DNA of 64,000 nucleotides from Acidobacteriota bacterium (GTDB taxonomy: Bacteria > Acidobacteriota > Terriglobia > Terriglobales > Acidobacteriaceae): contig JAJZVX010000011.1 of the NCBI GenBank assembly GCA_021846985.1, positions 49,944 to 113,943 of the forward strand, given 5' to 3'. Position numbers and translations under genes: made by a program. The notes beneath the pieces are model-generated. The model searched no databases. It was not told the DNA's origin and saw only the letters and a program-made list of their open reading frames with translations. Position 1 is the first letter of the stretch. The number at the start of each line of letters is the position of its first letter. This document shows, piece after piece, positions 1 through 8,461 of the stretch.

Positions 1-565
1 TCCGCGAGCTCACAAAGTAGATCTTCGTCTCCGCGATCCCGTTGATGCCCCCGCCCAGACGGTAGATGATCGCGTCCGCAAAGCGGTGGGCTACCGTGCG
101 CGCCATGTCCTGGTTCGCCGCTTCGTTGTATTGCTGCGCCAGCACCTGCGGGTTGGTCGCGTTGCGCGTGTCAAACAACCACCCGTATACCACCAGCCGC
201 CCGTTTGTGGCGGAAAGCGCGCCAAACGCCACCATCACCGCGCTGGCCGGCGCTGCCGACCAATCCGCCAGATTGATCTCCGCCGGCGCTCCCGGCATCG
301 CCTGTGGCGCCATGCTCTTGGAAACCAGATCGAAGATCCCCGCATTGGCCAGGTCGTTGTACAGCGTGGCATCGAAGGCCGCCTTCAGCGCGGGAGTCTG
401 CGGGTCGCTTCCCACCGGCTTGAAATCCGCCGCGGCGATGCGGATCTTCTGGTTGCCCAAATTCGTCCCGGTGTGAACCCAGTCCTGCGCGCGCAGGGGC
501 GCGGTCAAGACAAGTGGAAGCAGACAGAATGCAAAGAGAGAAAAATTTCGCAGATAGGCCTTCAT
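1..565 (-). CDS. tolB: Tol-Pal system protein TolB, N-terminal part (cut by window edge)
   Basis: TolB is a periplasmic beta-propeller protein that links the TolQRA inner-membrane motor to Pal and helps keep the outer membrane intact. The minus-strand frame opens with ATG at 565, reads a signal peptide of about 25 residues (MKAYLRNFSLFAFCLLPLVL, then a cleavage-like LRAQ), and continues without a stop to base 1, giving 188 codons. The readable part matches the TolB N-terminal domain: KIRIAAADF near residue 42, a stretch about a protein secreted by a low-copy outer-membrane complex, and HRFADAIIYRLGG near the end. The propeller lies outside the window. It is last in the run tolQ-tolR-tonB-tolB, which supports the call; the 90-base gap to the preceding gene has no clear terminator. 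Confidence 0.85.
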   Translation of the reverse strand, partial: MKAYLRNFSLFAFCLLPLVLTAPLRAQDWVHTGTNLGNQKIRIAAADFKPVGSDPQTPALKAAFDATLYNDLANAGIFDLVSKSMAPQAMPGAPAEINLADWSAAPASAVMVAFGALSATNGRLVVYGWLFDTRNATNPQVLAQQYNEAANQDMARTVAHRFADAIIYRLGGGINGIAETKIYFVSSR

Positions 566-655
566 GCAGTGTGCAGCCCTTCCTGATCGACAGCGGCGAA
601 TCGTTGAGCGTCTGCCGGCGCTCCGGCAACTCCGGACGGCAGAACTCCGGAACAA

Positions 656-1435
656 CTAGTACTCACAATAATAAGAGACCCTTAGAGTGTTTTGGTTGTA
701 ACCCTGAGGAAGAGGCCCAAATGTGTCAACCCGCTGCACGCCGCGCAAACACGACCGGTCCAGCGTGATGCTCCCGCTGGACCGGTCAATCTGCATGCTT
801 GTTGGACTCCCGTCGTGCCGAATGGTAAACAGCAGATACACCCGCGCTCCCCGGGGCGTTCGCGGATCCACCTCCTGCTTGTACCAGCTCGTTGCCATCT
901 TGGAGTTGATCTGGCTTACATACCAGGGGAACCGGCTCCCGAAATCCCCGTCGCCCACCACCGTCGGACCCGGCGGGCCGCTGTCCACAGCCCGCGGCAT
1001 CGACGACCCCGCCTGCTCCCCATACTGCGCCCGGTTGGTGCGCGTCGTCTGCTGTGTCTGGCTTCGCTGTGTGGTCACCGGCTGCGGCTTGTGGTGCCGC
1101 CCCACAATCGGAATCGCCGTCTCGTCCACCACGTGCCGCTCCTTCGACGTTTCCGTCGGCGCTTCGCTGGGCGTGTCTGTAGACAGCACGTTTTCGTTGG
1201 GCGTGTGGTCGGCCGGCAGCGGAATGGCGCTGTTCACCAGGCTTACTTCAATGGCGCCGCCGCCTCCCTGGCTGCCCCAGCTCCGCGCATGAAAGAATCC
1301 GCCCAGTACGCCATAAAGCACCACCGCCGAGGCCAGTCCGCCATGCAGCAAAAAAGAGTACGTGGCCGGCTTCAATACCGGTTCAGGCGTCAACTCCCGC
1401 TCCAACTCGTCGCCGTGTTGCGCTAGCGTGCCCAT
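656..1435 (-). CDS. TonB/TolA-type energy transducer
   Basis: This 259-residue protein has the TonB/TolA layout: a short cytoplasmic N-terminus, one membrane segment at about residues 25-48 (TYSFLLHGGLASAVVLYGVL), a long Pro/Thr/Gln-rich periplasmic linker, and a C-terminal TonB-like domain from about residue 165 (FPWYVSQINSKMATSWYKQ). It would transmit proton-motive force from the TolQ/TolR complex across the periplasm. It starts 29 bases after tolR and precedes tolB, the position where TolA sits in the proteobacterial tol operon, so a TolA role is more likely than TonB-dependent import. The domain itself is TonB_C-like, so the TolA name is left open. Confidence 0.85.
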   Translation of the reverse strand: MGTLAQHGDELERELTPEPVLKPATYSFLLHGGLASAVVLYGVLGGFFHARSWGSQGGGGAIEVSLVNSAIPLPADHTPNENVLSTDTPSEAPTETSKERHVVDETAIPIVGRHHKPQPVTTQRSQTQQTTRTNRAQYGEQAGSSMPRAVDSGPPGPTVVGDGDFGSRFPWYVSQINSKMATSWYKQEVDPRTPRGARVYLLFTIRHDGSPTSMQIDRSSGSITLDRSCLRGVQRVDTFGPLPQGYNQNTLRVSYYCEY

Positions 1436-1464
1436 GGGCGCACTTCTCTCTTCGCTCGTCTCGC

Positions 1465-1911
1465 TTATTGGCCGGAGTTGCTGTTGCCCGCAATGCCCTT
1501 GGTGTCCAGCGGCTGCGTGACCACAGAGATCTTGGTAATCCCAGCCTGCTTCACCGCATCCATCACCGTCGCAAAGGCCCCAAACGGCACACGCTCGTCG
1601 GCGCGCAGATAGATCACCTGGTTCGATGGATCCGTGCCCGCCTGGTGCAGCCGGTCCGGCAGTTCGTGGATGTTCACCGGCTTGTCGCCCAGAAATATCT
1701 GCTGGTCCCGGTCAATCGTCAGCACCATTCGCGGTTCCGTAATCTGCTTCACCGTCCGCGTCTTGGGAACCGCCACCTCGATGCCCGACTGCAGCACCGG
1801 CGCCGTAAGCATAAAGATCACCAGCAGCACCAGCACCACGTCCACCAGTGGCGTAATGTTGATCTCCGCCAGCGAGGTCCGTGTCTGCCCCGTGTTACTT
1901 GTAAACGCCAC
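1465..1911 (-). CDS. tolR: ExbD/TolR biopolymer transport protein
   Basis: At 148 residues this is a typical ExbD/TolR protein: a short cytoplasmic N-terminus, one transmembrane helix (ITPLVDVVLVLLVIFMLTAP, about residues 19-38) and a small periplasmic domain. The membrane aspartate that carries protons in this family is Asp24 in PLVD. It forms the motor with the TolQ homologue, whose stop codon lies inside its start; the two frames overlap by 17 bases, suggesting translational coupling. The gene feeds into the TonB/TolA-like gene 29 bases downstream. Confidence 0.92.
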   Translation of the reverse strand: MAFTSNTGQTRTSLAEINITPLVDVVLVLLVIFMLTAPVLQSGIEVAVPKTRTVKQITEPRMVLTIDRDQQIFLGDKPVNIHELPDRLHQAGTDPSNQVIYLRADERVPFGAFATVMDAVKQAGITKISVVTQPLDTKGIAGNSNSGQ

Positions 1912-2734
1912 GTTCTGCCTCCCGCGGAACTTCCATCCCGGGGTTGCGCGCCGCCGGCGGAGCCACCCGCACCGGAATCTCCTCCAGCGAGTTCAGAAGC
2001 TCCCGGCAAAAGTCGTCGATAGCCGACGCAAAAACCCGGATCCGCGCCGTGAACTGGTTGTAGGCCACCACCGCCGGCACCGCCACGAACAACCCCGCCG
2101 CGGTCGTAATCAGCGCCTCGGAAATACCCGGCGCCACGGCGCGCAGCGTGGCGGCTCCCGCCGTGCCCAGCCCGTGGAACGCGTCCACCACGCCCATCAC
2201 CGTGCCAAACAGGCCCACGAACGGGCTCACGGCCGCAATCGTCGCCAGCCACGTCAGGCGCCGCTCCATCTTTGTCACGGCTTCGCTCGCGGCTGTCTGT
2301 GCCGAGCGCTCCAGCGGCACCAGGTTACGCGGCGGCCCATAGCCGCCCGTCTGCCGCTTGTAGGTCTCGTACACATCTTGGAAAACCTGCGACAGCGGAC
2401 TCAGACTGTAGTCCGCCGCAATGGCCGCAATCTCCTGCAGCCGTGTCGCCTTCCGGAATGCCCGCACAAAACGCCGGCTCTCGTTCGTCGCCTTCCGGAA
2501 CAGCGAAATCTTGCCCAGAATCACCGTCCACGAGTAGAGACTGGCAAACAGCAGCAGCGCCAGCACACCCAAAGCAATCGGGCCGCTGTTCTGAAGCATC
2601 TCCACCAGCGCACTCGAATTTCCCGGCAACGGCGGCGCTCCCACTCCGCCGTCCGCCTGCAACAAAATCATCAAGGCAGCAGTCAAAATCGGCATTCCCC
2701 TCTGTATCCACGGTATCAGACGCGATGACTCCAT
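1895..2734 (-). CDS. tolQ: ExbB/TolQ (MotA/TolQ/ExbB) proton channel protein
   Basis: This is the proton-channel subunit of the Tol motor. From ATG 2734 it is 279 residues, with a hydrophobic N-terminus, one membrane segment near residues 45-65 (PIALGVLALLLFASLYSWTVI) and two more in the conserved MotA/TolQ/ExbB domain (LATIAAVSPFVGLFGTVMGV and ITTAAGLFVAVPAVVAYN). The open frame extends upstream to 2839, but the extra residues are Arg/Gly-rich and unlike the family, so the start at 2734 (or ATG 2695) is preferred. It is the first gene of the tol cluster and is divergent from recN; both promoters should lie in 2735-2961. Confidence 0.88.
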   Translation of the reverse strand: MESSRLIPWIQRGMPILTAALMILLQADGGVGAPPLPGNSSALVEMLQNSGPIALGVLALLLFASLYSWTVILGKISLFRKATNESRRFVRAFRKATRLQEIAAIAADYSLSPLSQVFQDVYETYKRQTGGYGPPRNLVPLERSAQTAASEAVTKMERRLTWLATIAAVSPFVGLFGTVMGVVDAFHGLGTAGAATLRAVAPGISEALITTAAGLFVAVPAVVAYNQFTARIRVFASAIDDFCRELLNSLEEIPVRVAPPAARNPGMEVPREAERGVYK

Positions 2735-2961
2735 CCAAGTTATCGCCTGGATGCCTCCGCGCCTTTCCTTTCCGTTCCCATGCCCCGCCGCCAGCCTTCC
2801 GTGGTATGCTGCGCTCGGATTCCAAGGGCCGCACCGCAACTCGCGGCATCCCGGCCTCGCTTGTTCTTTCTAACGCTCGTTCGCTTGCCTCCGCCGCGGC
2901 GGATTGCTCTCGCCGCCGCCAACCGCAATCGCCGTCCGCTCACTTCGAGGTTCGCTCATCC

Positions 2962-4644
2962 ATGCTCGTCGAGCTGCGCGCTGAAAATTACGCCGTCATC
3001 GATCACGCCATCGCCGCCTTCGGCCCCGGCCTCAACCTCCTCACCGGCGAAACCGGCGCCGGCAAGTCCATCCTCGTCGATGCCCTGGCCCTCCTCATGG
3101 GCGGCAAAGCCTCCGCCGACCTCGTCCGTCACGGCGCCGATAAAGCCGTGGTCGCCTGTGTCTTTGAGTCCACCCCCGCCGCTGAAGCCATCCTTGAAGA
3201 GAACGGTATCGACTCCGCCGGCCCCGAGATCATCCTCCGCCGCGAAATCCAGTCCTCCGGCAAAGGCCGCGTCTTCGTCAACAACCAGCCCGCCACCGTT
3301 GCCGTCCTTCGCCAGCTCGCCCCCGAGCTCGCCCTCGTCCACGCCCAAAGCGAAACCCTCTCCAGCTTCGACCAGGCCCAGCAGCGCACCCTCCTCGACC
3401 GCTTCGCCAATCTCTCCACCGACGACGTCGCCGAGACCTACGCCCGCTGGCATGCCGCCGCCGCCCAGCTTGACGAGCTACTCCACGGCGAGCAGGACCG
3501 CCTGCGCATGGTCGATCTTTGGAGCTACCAGCGTCACGAGATCGAATCCGCCCGCCTCGTGCCCGGCGAAGACGAATCCCTCGAAACCGAAAAGCGCGTC
3601 CTGGCCAATGCCGAAAAGCTCTTTGCCTCGGCCACCAGCGGCTTCGAGCAGCTCTACGAGGGCGGCGCCTCCGCCGAAGTTTCCCTCCGCGCCGCTCAGC
3701 GCAGTGTCGAGGATCTGGCCCGCTATGACCCCCGCTTTGCCGAGGCCGTCCAGCAGCTCCAGTCCGTCCGCGCGACCATCGGCGACCTTGCCGCCACCCT
3801 CCGCGACTACGCCGAGGGCATCAACGCCAGCCCCGAGCGCCTGGCCGAAATCGAAGATCGCCTCGCCCTCATTGACCGCCTCAAGCGCAAGTACGGCCAT
3901 ACCATCCCCGAGGTTCTCGCCTTTGGTCAGGATGTGGCCCGCAAGCTCGCCGAGGTCGAAGACCGCGACGAAATCCTCAAGCAGCTTCGCACCACCCTCG
4001 ACGGCGCGGCCCGCGCTTACCGCCAGGCCGCCGCCACCCTGACCGCCGAGCGCCAGGCCGCTGCCGCCCGCCTCGCCCGCCTCGCAGAAAACCACATCAA
4101 CTCCCTCGCCATGAAGGTCAACTTCGAGGTCGCTGTCACTTCCAGTCAGGACCAGTCCGGCTGGACCTCTTCCGGCTGGGATCTCGTCCAGTACCGCATC
4201 GCCACCAACCCCGGCGAGCCCCTCAAGCCCCTCCACGAAATCGCCTCAGGCGGCGAGATGTCGCGCGTCATGCTGGCCCTTAAGGTTGCGGTTGAAGAAG
4301 CTTCCTCTAAAACCCACAAAAAACTGCCCACTCCCCGCACCCTGGTCTTCGATGAAATTGACATCGGCATCGGCGGACGCGCCGCCGAAGCCGTCGGCCA
4401 AAAACTCAAGGCCCTCGGTCGAGCCCAGCAGGTTCTCTGTGTCACCCACCTGCCCCAGATCGCCGCCTTCGCCGATCAGCACCTCGCCGTGGAAAAACGC
4501 GAATCCGAGGGCCGCATCAAAACCCAGATCCGCACCCTCGACGACCGCGCCCGCACCCACGAAGTCGCCCGCATGCTCTCCGGCGCCAAAGTCACCGATA
4601 CCAGCCTTCAGCACGCCGCCCAAATGATCGCCGCCAGCCGCTAG
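2962..4644 (+). CDS. recN: DNA repair protein RecN
   Basis: RecN is an SMC-like ATPase acting early in double-strand-break repair. From ATG 2962 the product is 560 residues, the family's usual length. It begins with MLVELRAENYAVID, followed by the Walker A motif GETGAGKS at residues 29-36. A long helical, coiled-coil middle follows, then the C-terminal ATPase half with the ABC signature EIASGGEMSRVMLALK and the Walker B region TLVFDEIDIGIGG. The open frame extends upstream to 2272, but that part is the antisense of tolQ and should be discarded. No SOS box is evident in the short divergent region. Downstream it converges on the rhaT-like gene. Confidence 0.95.
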   Translation: MLVELRAENYAVIDHAIAAFGPGLNLLTGETGAGKSILVDALALLMGGKASADLVRHGADKAVVACVFESTPAAEAILEENGIDSAGPEIILRREIQSSGKGRVFVNNQPATVAVLRQLAPELALVHAQSETLSSFDQAQQRTLLDRFANLSTDDVAETYARWHAAAAQLDELLHGEQDRLRMVDLWSYQRHEIESARLVPGEDESLETEKRVLANAEKLFASATSGFEQLYEGGASAEVSLRAAQRSVEDLARYDPRFAEAVQQLQSVRATIGDLAATLRDYAEGINASPERLAEIEDRLALIDRLKRKYGHTIPEVLAFGQDVARKLAEVEDRDEILKQLRTTLDGAARAYRQAAATLTAERQAAAARLARLAENHINSLAMKVNFEVAVTSSQDQSGWTSSGWDLVQYRIATNPGEPLKPLHEIASGGEMSRVMLALKVAVEEASSKTHKKLPTPRTLVFDEIDIGIGGRAAEAVGQKLKALGRAQQVLCVTHLPQIAAFADQHLAVEKRESEGRIKTQIRTLDDRARTHEVARMLSGAKVTDTSLQHAAQMIAASR

Positions 4645-4799
4645 AGCCCTATCAGCCTGGGTCGAAATTCCGGCTTTCAAAGGGCGCGTTTCCCCCTGCC
4701 TGCAAGACGGATCACACGAGCAAAATGTCTTACTCATGGGGGCCCGATCCGTAAATCAAGAAGCTGAAACAACGGCAATGAGCGCGCATCGCAAACCGG

Positions 4800-5840
4800 T
4801 TAGCTCAGCAGGTAGTTGCCATAGCCGATGAGGCTCACGGCGACCACCATGATCACGATTCCGCTGACCATGAGGCGCAGCGCCTGGCTTCCGGCGGCCT
4901 TCCACTCGCCGGTGGCAAAGCCGCCCACGTTCGAACTGACCACCATGCCCCCGATGAACAGGGCCCAGCCGATGGAGGGGCCCAGCACGCCTAGCATGGA
5001 GGCTGAGCTGGACATGGCGAACATGATCACGCTGCCCGTATACATCACGCCCATCAGCAGAATCAGCAGCCAATAGGGACCGCCCACTTTGTAGGACTCG
5101 AAGGTGTGGTTCCTGACCAGCAGCCAAAGGGCATACAGGCAGTTGGGGATGGAGCCGCCGAGGAGGATGAGCAGCATGAGCACATTCTGGGCCGCGGCGG
5201 GGTCGGCGTGCCCGTAGGTGACTGCCGCATCGTGGATGCCTTTGGCCCAGTCCATGCTCATGCCCAGCGGCATGAGCCCCGAGAGGGCGCCGCCGGCAAC
5301 CGCCAGAAGCATGCCGGTAATCACCACCGAGCCGCCTCTCTTTCCCTCCGGCTGCGAGGCGCCGCCTTTGCTGCGGGCCATGGCGGCGCCGGCGCGCGCG
5401 CAGACGATGAGGGCCACAAACAGCAGCGCGATGCCGGTGTCGATCCATTTTCCGCCCCGCGTGAGCAGGGTAGCCGGGTGGAAGGCCAGGTTAGGAACCA
5501 GCACCCCCACCACGCTCATGCTTCCCACTAGCAGCGAGAAGGCCAGCGAGTTGCCGATCAGTCCCAGCGAGATGCCAAAGAGCAGCGAACCGCCGTAGGC
5601 CGCCACGCCGCACAGCACCGCGATGAGGATGGCCGAGCTGGCGCAATGGCGGTATGCGTCCATCAAATCCGGCGCGCCGGCTTTGGCAACGATATAGGGA
5701 AAGACCACCAGCGCCAGGGCGCTGAAGGGCAGCCAGACGTTCTCCCACGACCACTTTTTGGTCAGCTTCATGGGCAGGGCAAACATTCCGTTCACGGCCC
5801 CGCCCAGTACCGCCAGCAGGGCCCCGAAGATCACATTCAT
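4800..5840 (-). CDS. rhaT: RhaT-type L-rhamnose/proton symporter family protein
   Basis: The product is 346 residues and almost entirely hydrophobic, with about ten transmembrane segments, as in RhaT of the drug/metabolite transporter superfamily. The N-terminus (GGAVNGMFALPMKLTKKWSWENVWLPF, from about residue 13) is typical of the RhaT family, as are the GNSLAFSLLVGSMSVVGVLVPN stretch and the C-terminal GWALFIGGMVVSSN. It probably imports a deoxyhexose by proton symport. It sits 51 bases after two uroporphyrinogen-decarboxylase-like genes on the same strand. No rhamnose isomerase, kinase or aldolase is nearby, so rhamnose is only the family-based guess. Confidence 0.8.
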   Translation of the reverse strand: MNVIFGALLAVLGGAVNGMFALPMKLTKKWSWENVWLPFSALALVVFPYIVAKAGAPDLMDAYRHCASSAILIAVLCGVAAYGGSLLFGISLGLIGNSLAFSLLVGSMSVVGVLVPNLAFHPATLLTRGGKWIDTGIALLFVALIVCARAGAAMARSKGGASQPEGKRGGSVVITGMLLAVAGGALSGLMPLGMSMDWAKGIHDAAVTYGHADPAAAQNVLMLLILLGGSIPNCLYALWLLVRNHTFESYKVGGPYWLLILLMGVMYTGSVIMFAMSSSASMLGVLGPSIGWALFIGGMVVSSNVGGFATGEWKAAGSQALRLMVSGIVIMVVAVSLIGYGNYLLS

Positions 5841-5891
5841 CGCATTCCTCTCTCTGCTCTTTTGATTCCCGTAACTCTACAGGAAGGAGCC

Positions 5892-6905
5892 CTAGTAGTG
5901 GTACTCCATGAAGGCCTCGTACATGGCCCGGATGTTCTCGATCGGGACATCCTCAATCACCTCGCCGCAGGCGATGATGCCGCCCTGGGGCGTGCCAAGG
6001 GTGTCGAAGAGATTGAAGACGTAGCGCTTGACCTCGGCTGGTGACACGAATGGCAGCACATGTTGGCGGTCGATATCCGTCCGGAAGCAGATCTTGCCCG
6101 CGTAGGGCTTCAGGTTTTCCGGGCCGATGACGGAGGCCTGGCAGTTCAGCACGTCGACGCCCAGTTCGAGAAGGTCAGGCAGGATCTTCGTAATGCACCC
6201 GTCGCTGTGGAACCACACGTCGAGCCCGGCCGCCTTCACCTTGTCGAACATGGCCTTGTACACCGGCTTGAAAAACGACCGCCACTTTTCCGGGGAGATG
6301 AGCAGCGCCTTCTGCGAGCCCCAGTCGTCGGCAAAGTGCAGCCCCTGGTAGTCGTTGGCGAGCCACTTATCGAGCCACTTCATGTTGAATTCCAGCAGGT
6401 CGTCCCGGAGTTGGTGGATTTCCTTGCGGTCGCTGGCCAAATCCATCATGGTGGCGGTAAATCCATGCAGTTGCTGCATCTGCTCGAAGAAGACAATCCA
6501 GCCGCCGCGGGCGTAGTAGTCTTCGCTTTTCCCGTTCATGTGGCCGCTGTAGAGGCGATACTTCGGCACCCCGGCGGAGAACTCCGGCCACCTGTAGTTC
6601 TGGTAGTTCTCGTAGTTTTCGGGAATCGGGAACTCGACGGGAATGCCGCAGCGGCCCTGCTCGGAGACGTGCCAGAGCGTGCCGAAGTCGTCGCGGTTGT
6701 AGCCGTACTTGTAGAGGGCAGGCAGCTTCTCCACAGGCAGGTCCGGCAGCAAGCCCCAGCCAAAATCCTCCGGTACGGCGTCGGTGATCTCTTTCAGCGC
6801 CTGGCCGTAGTGGTACTGCGCCGAGGGCAAAATGGCATGTGAAATCGGTGGCCGGTCCGGCCCCTGGAAATGAATGGCGCGGTTGACTCGTTCTCTGCTC
6901 TTCAC
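5892..6905 (-). CDS. Uroporphyrinogen decarboxylase (URO-D)-like protein, copy 2
   Basis: The product is 337 residues and belongs to the URO-D/MtaA superfamily of TIM-barrel proteins, which includes haem biosynthetic HemE and corrinoid methyltransferases. The C-terminal half shows the superfamily pattern: FHSDGCITKILPDLLELGVD, a CQASVIGPENLK strand and a GTPQGGIIACGEVIEDVP loop. The start is taken as GTG 6905 because GGAGAAAAGA sits just upstream and the N-terminus then aligns with its neighbour; the open frame to 7193 is an antisense-like extension. It lies 28 bases after its paralogue, which looks about two-thirds identical by eye. It lacks the HemE N-terminal signature, so a haem role is unlikely; a sugar-related or methyl-transfer role beside RhaT is inference. 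Confidence 0.75.
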   Translation of the reverse strand: MKSRERVNRAIHFQGPDRPPISHAILPSAQYHYGQALKEITDAVPEDFGWGLLPDLPVEKLPALYKYGYNRDDFGTLWHVSEQGRCGIPVEFPIPENYENYQNYRWPEFSAGVPKYRLYSGHMNGKSEDYYARGGWIVFFEQMQQLHGFTATMMDLASDRKEIHQLRDDLLEFNMKWLDKWLANDYQGLHFADDWGSQKALLISPEKWRSFFKPVYKAMFDKVKAAGLDVWFHSDGCITKILPDLLELGVDVLNCQASVIGPENLKPYAGKICFRTDIDRQHVLPFVSPAEVKRYVFNLFDTLGTPQGGIIACGEVIEDVPIENIRAMYEAFMEYHY

Positions 6906-6933
6906 TCTTTTCTCCTCTGCCGGAGCCGCAACC

Positions 6934-7944
6934 CTACCAGCGGAACTCCAGAAATGCTTCGTACATGGCTGCAATATTTTCCAACGGCACATCTTCCACG
7001 CTGCCGCAGGCGATGAGACCTCCCTGCGGCGTTCCCAGGGCCCGGAACAGTTCGTCCACGCCGCGCTTGACCTGCGCCGGCGTGCCATGCGCCAGCAGGT
7101 GCTGCCGGTCCAGGTCGGTCCTGAAACACATCTTGCCCACCATGGGCTTGAGTTTGTCCAGTCCGATGATCGAACTTTGACAGTTGAGCACATCGACGCC
7201 CAGTTCCAGCAGGTCGGGGAGAATCTCGCCGATATTTCCGTCGCTATGGAACCACACGTCCAGCCCTGCCGCCTTTACCTTGTCGAACATCGCCTTGTAG
7301 GCGGGCTTGAAGAATTCCCGGAAGATCTTTGGCGAGGTCAGCAAGGCCTTTTGCGCTCCCCAGTCGTCGGCAAACTGCAAGCCCTGGTAGTCGAGCGCCA
7401 TCCATTTGTCCAGCCAGTTCAGGTTGAACTCCAGCAGGTCGTCGCGAAGCTGGTAGATCTCCTTGCGCCCCTCCGCCAGGTCCATGAGCGTGGCATTGAA
7501 GCCATGCAGTTGCTGCATCTGCTCGAAAAACACGATCCAACCGCCGCGGGCGTAGTAATCATCGCCTTTGCCGGCCATGTGGCCGCTATAGAAGCGATAC
7601 TTTGGCACCCCCGCTGTAAACTCCGGCCACTTGTATTCGCTGTAGTTGCTCCAGTCCTCGGCGATGGGATAGCCGGCGGGGATTCCGCACCGGCCTCCCT
7701 CCGCCACGTTCCACACCGTGCCAAACTCATCGGTGTGCAGGCCCGGCCGGTACATTGCCGGCAGCTTGTCAGCGGGGAGGTCAGGCAGCAAATCCCATCC
7801 AAAGTCCTCATGCACCTTGTCGATGACCGCCTTGAGTGCATCGCCATAGGCGTACTGCACCGACGGCAGGATTCCGTGCGAGATGGGAATCCTGTCGGGA
7901 GATTGAAAATGAATGGCGCGCGTCACCCGCTCTCTGCTTTTCAC
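6934..7944 (-). CDS. Uroporphyrinogen decarboxylase (URO-D)-like protein, copy 1
   Basis: This 336-residue paralogue of the next gene has the same URO-D fold features: VKSRERVTRAIHFQSPDR at the start, ARGGWIVFFEQMQQLHGF in the middle, FHSDGNIGEILPDLLELGVD, and GTPQGGLIACGSVEDVPLEN at the C-terminus. The start is GTG 7944, preceded by GGAAGGA; longer versions up to 8439 run into sequence with no family resemblance. It is the first gene of the URO-D/URO-D/RhaT run, so a promoter should lie upstream of 7944. HemE and MtaA/CmuA are the characterised relatives, but this clade is not one I can assign to a reaction. Confidence 0.75.
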   Translation of the reverse strand: MKSRERVTRAIHFQSPDRIPISHGILPSVQYAYGDALKAVIDKVHEDFGWDLLPDLPADKLPAMYRPGLHTDEFGTVWNVAEGGRCGIPAGYPIAEDWSNYSEYKWPEFTAGVPKYRFYSGHMAGKGDDYYARGGWIVFFEQMQQLHGFNATLMDLAEGRKEIYQLRDDLLEFNLNWLDKWMALDYQGLQFADDWGAQKALLTSPKIFREFFKPAYKAMFDKVKAAGLDVWFHSDGNIGEILPDLLELGVDVLNCQSSIIGLDKLKPMVGKMCFRTDLDRQHLLAHGTPAQVKRGVDELFRALGTPQGGLIACGSVEDVPLENIAAMYEAFLEFRW

Positions 7945-8461
7945 GATCGGTCGTTCCTTCCACTCTGGACTGGCGCGGCCGCCCTTCGATGCAAAATCCG
8001 CATTACCAAATGGTCCATTCCGCGACAGGCACAGCTCAACCCTCTTCCTCGATTCCGTGGCAAGCGCAATCGCGGAGAAGGGCTGGAAAAATCCGGTGCC
8101 GTGGCCGAACCCATGCCCGCCGGATTTCCCGTCAGAGGCGCATCCATTCGAACTGCGCCAACACCCTAACCCTCCTCCCGCACCAACGACAACCGATTTC
8201 TCCCCACCCCGGCGGCATTTCAACTTGCGGAACGCCCATCCTCCCGCTTCACGCTCCCTTGCCTGTAAAAGAGAACGATTCGAGCGTGCGGATTTTGCGT
8301 GGCGCATCGGGACAAAGCGCACGGGGTTTCGACTGGCAAAACAGAAACCCGCTGCTCCGCATGGGAGTTGCCTGCCGTAGCTCTCCCACGCCGCATCTTG
8401 ACGCCCGCGCCAGTGACGCAATTTACACTGGCTGTACACTGAGCCGTGAAATGGAGCGCGC
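7945..8461. other. Gene-free divergent region
   Basis: These 517 bases separate the URO-D gene (minus) from the flippase-like gene (plus). Several open frames cross them, but none has a recognisable product or ribosome binding site. A weak promoter-like pair, TTGACG at 8398-8403 and TTTACA at 8422-8427 (18-base spacer), lies just before the plus-strand gene. I see no strong operator or riboswitch. Confidence 0.5.

Noticed and set aside
2780..4042. Long open frames overlapping recN (420 codons and others)
   Set aside because: They are codon-phase shadows of recN, dominated by Ser, Pro and Ala, without homology or a ribosome binding site.
8041..8110. LacI-type operator-like GGCAAGCGCAATCG
   Set aside because: It is not a symmetric half-site pair and has no second copy.
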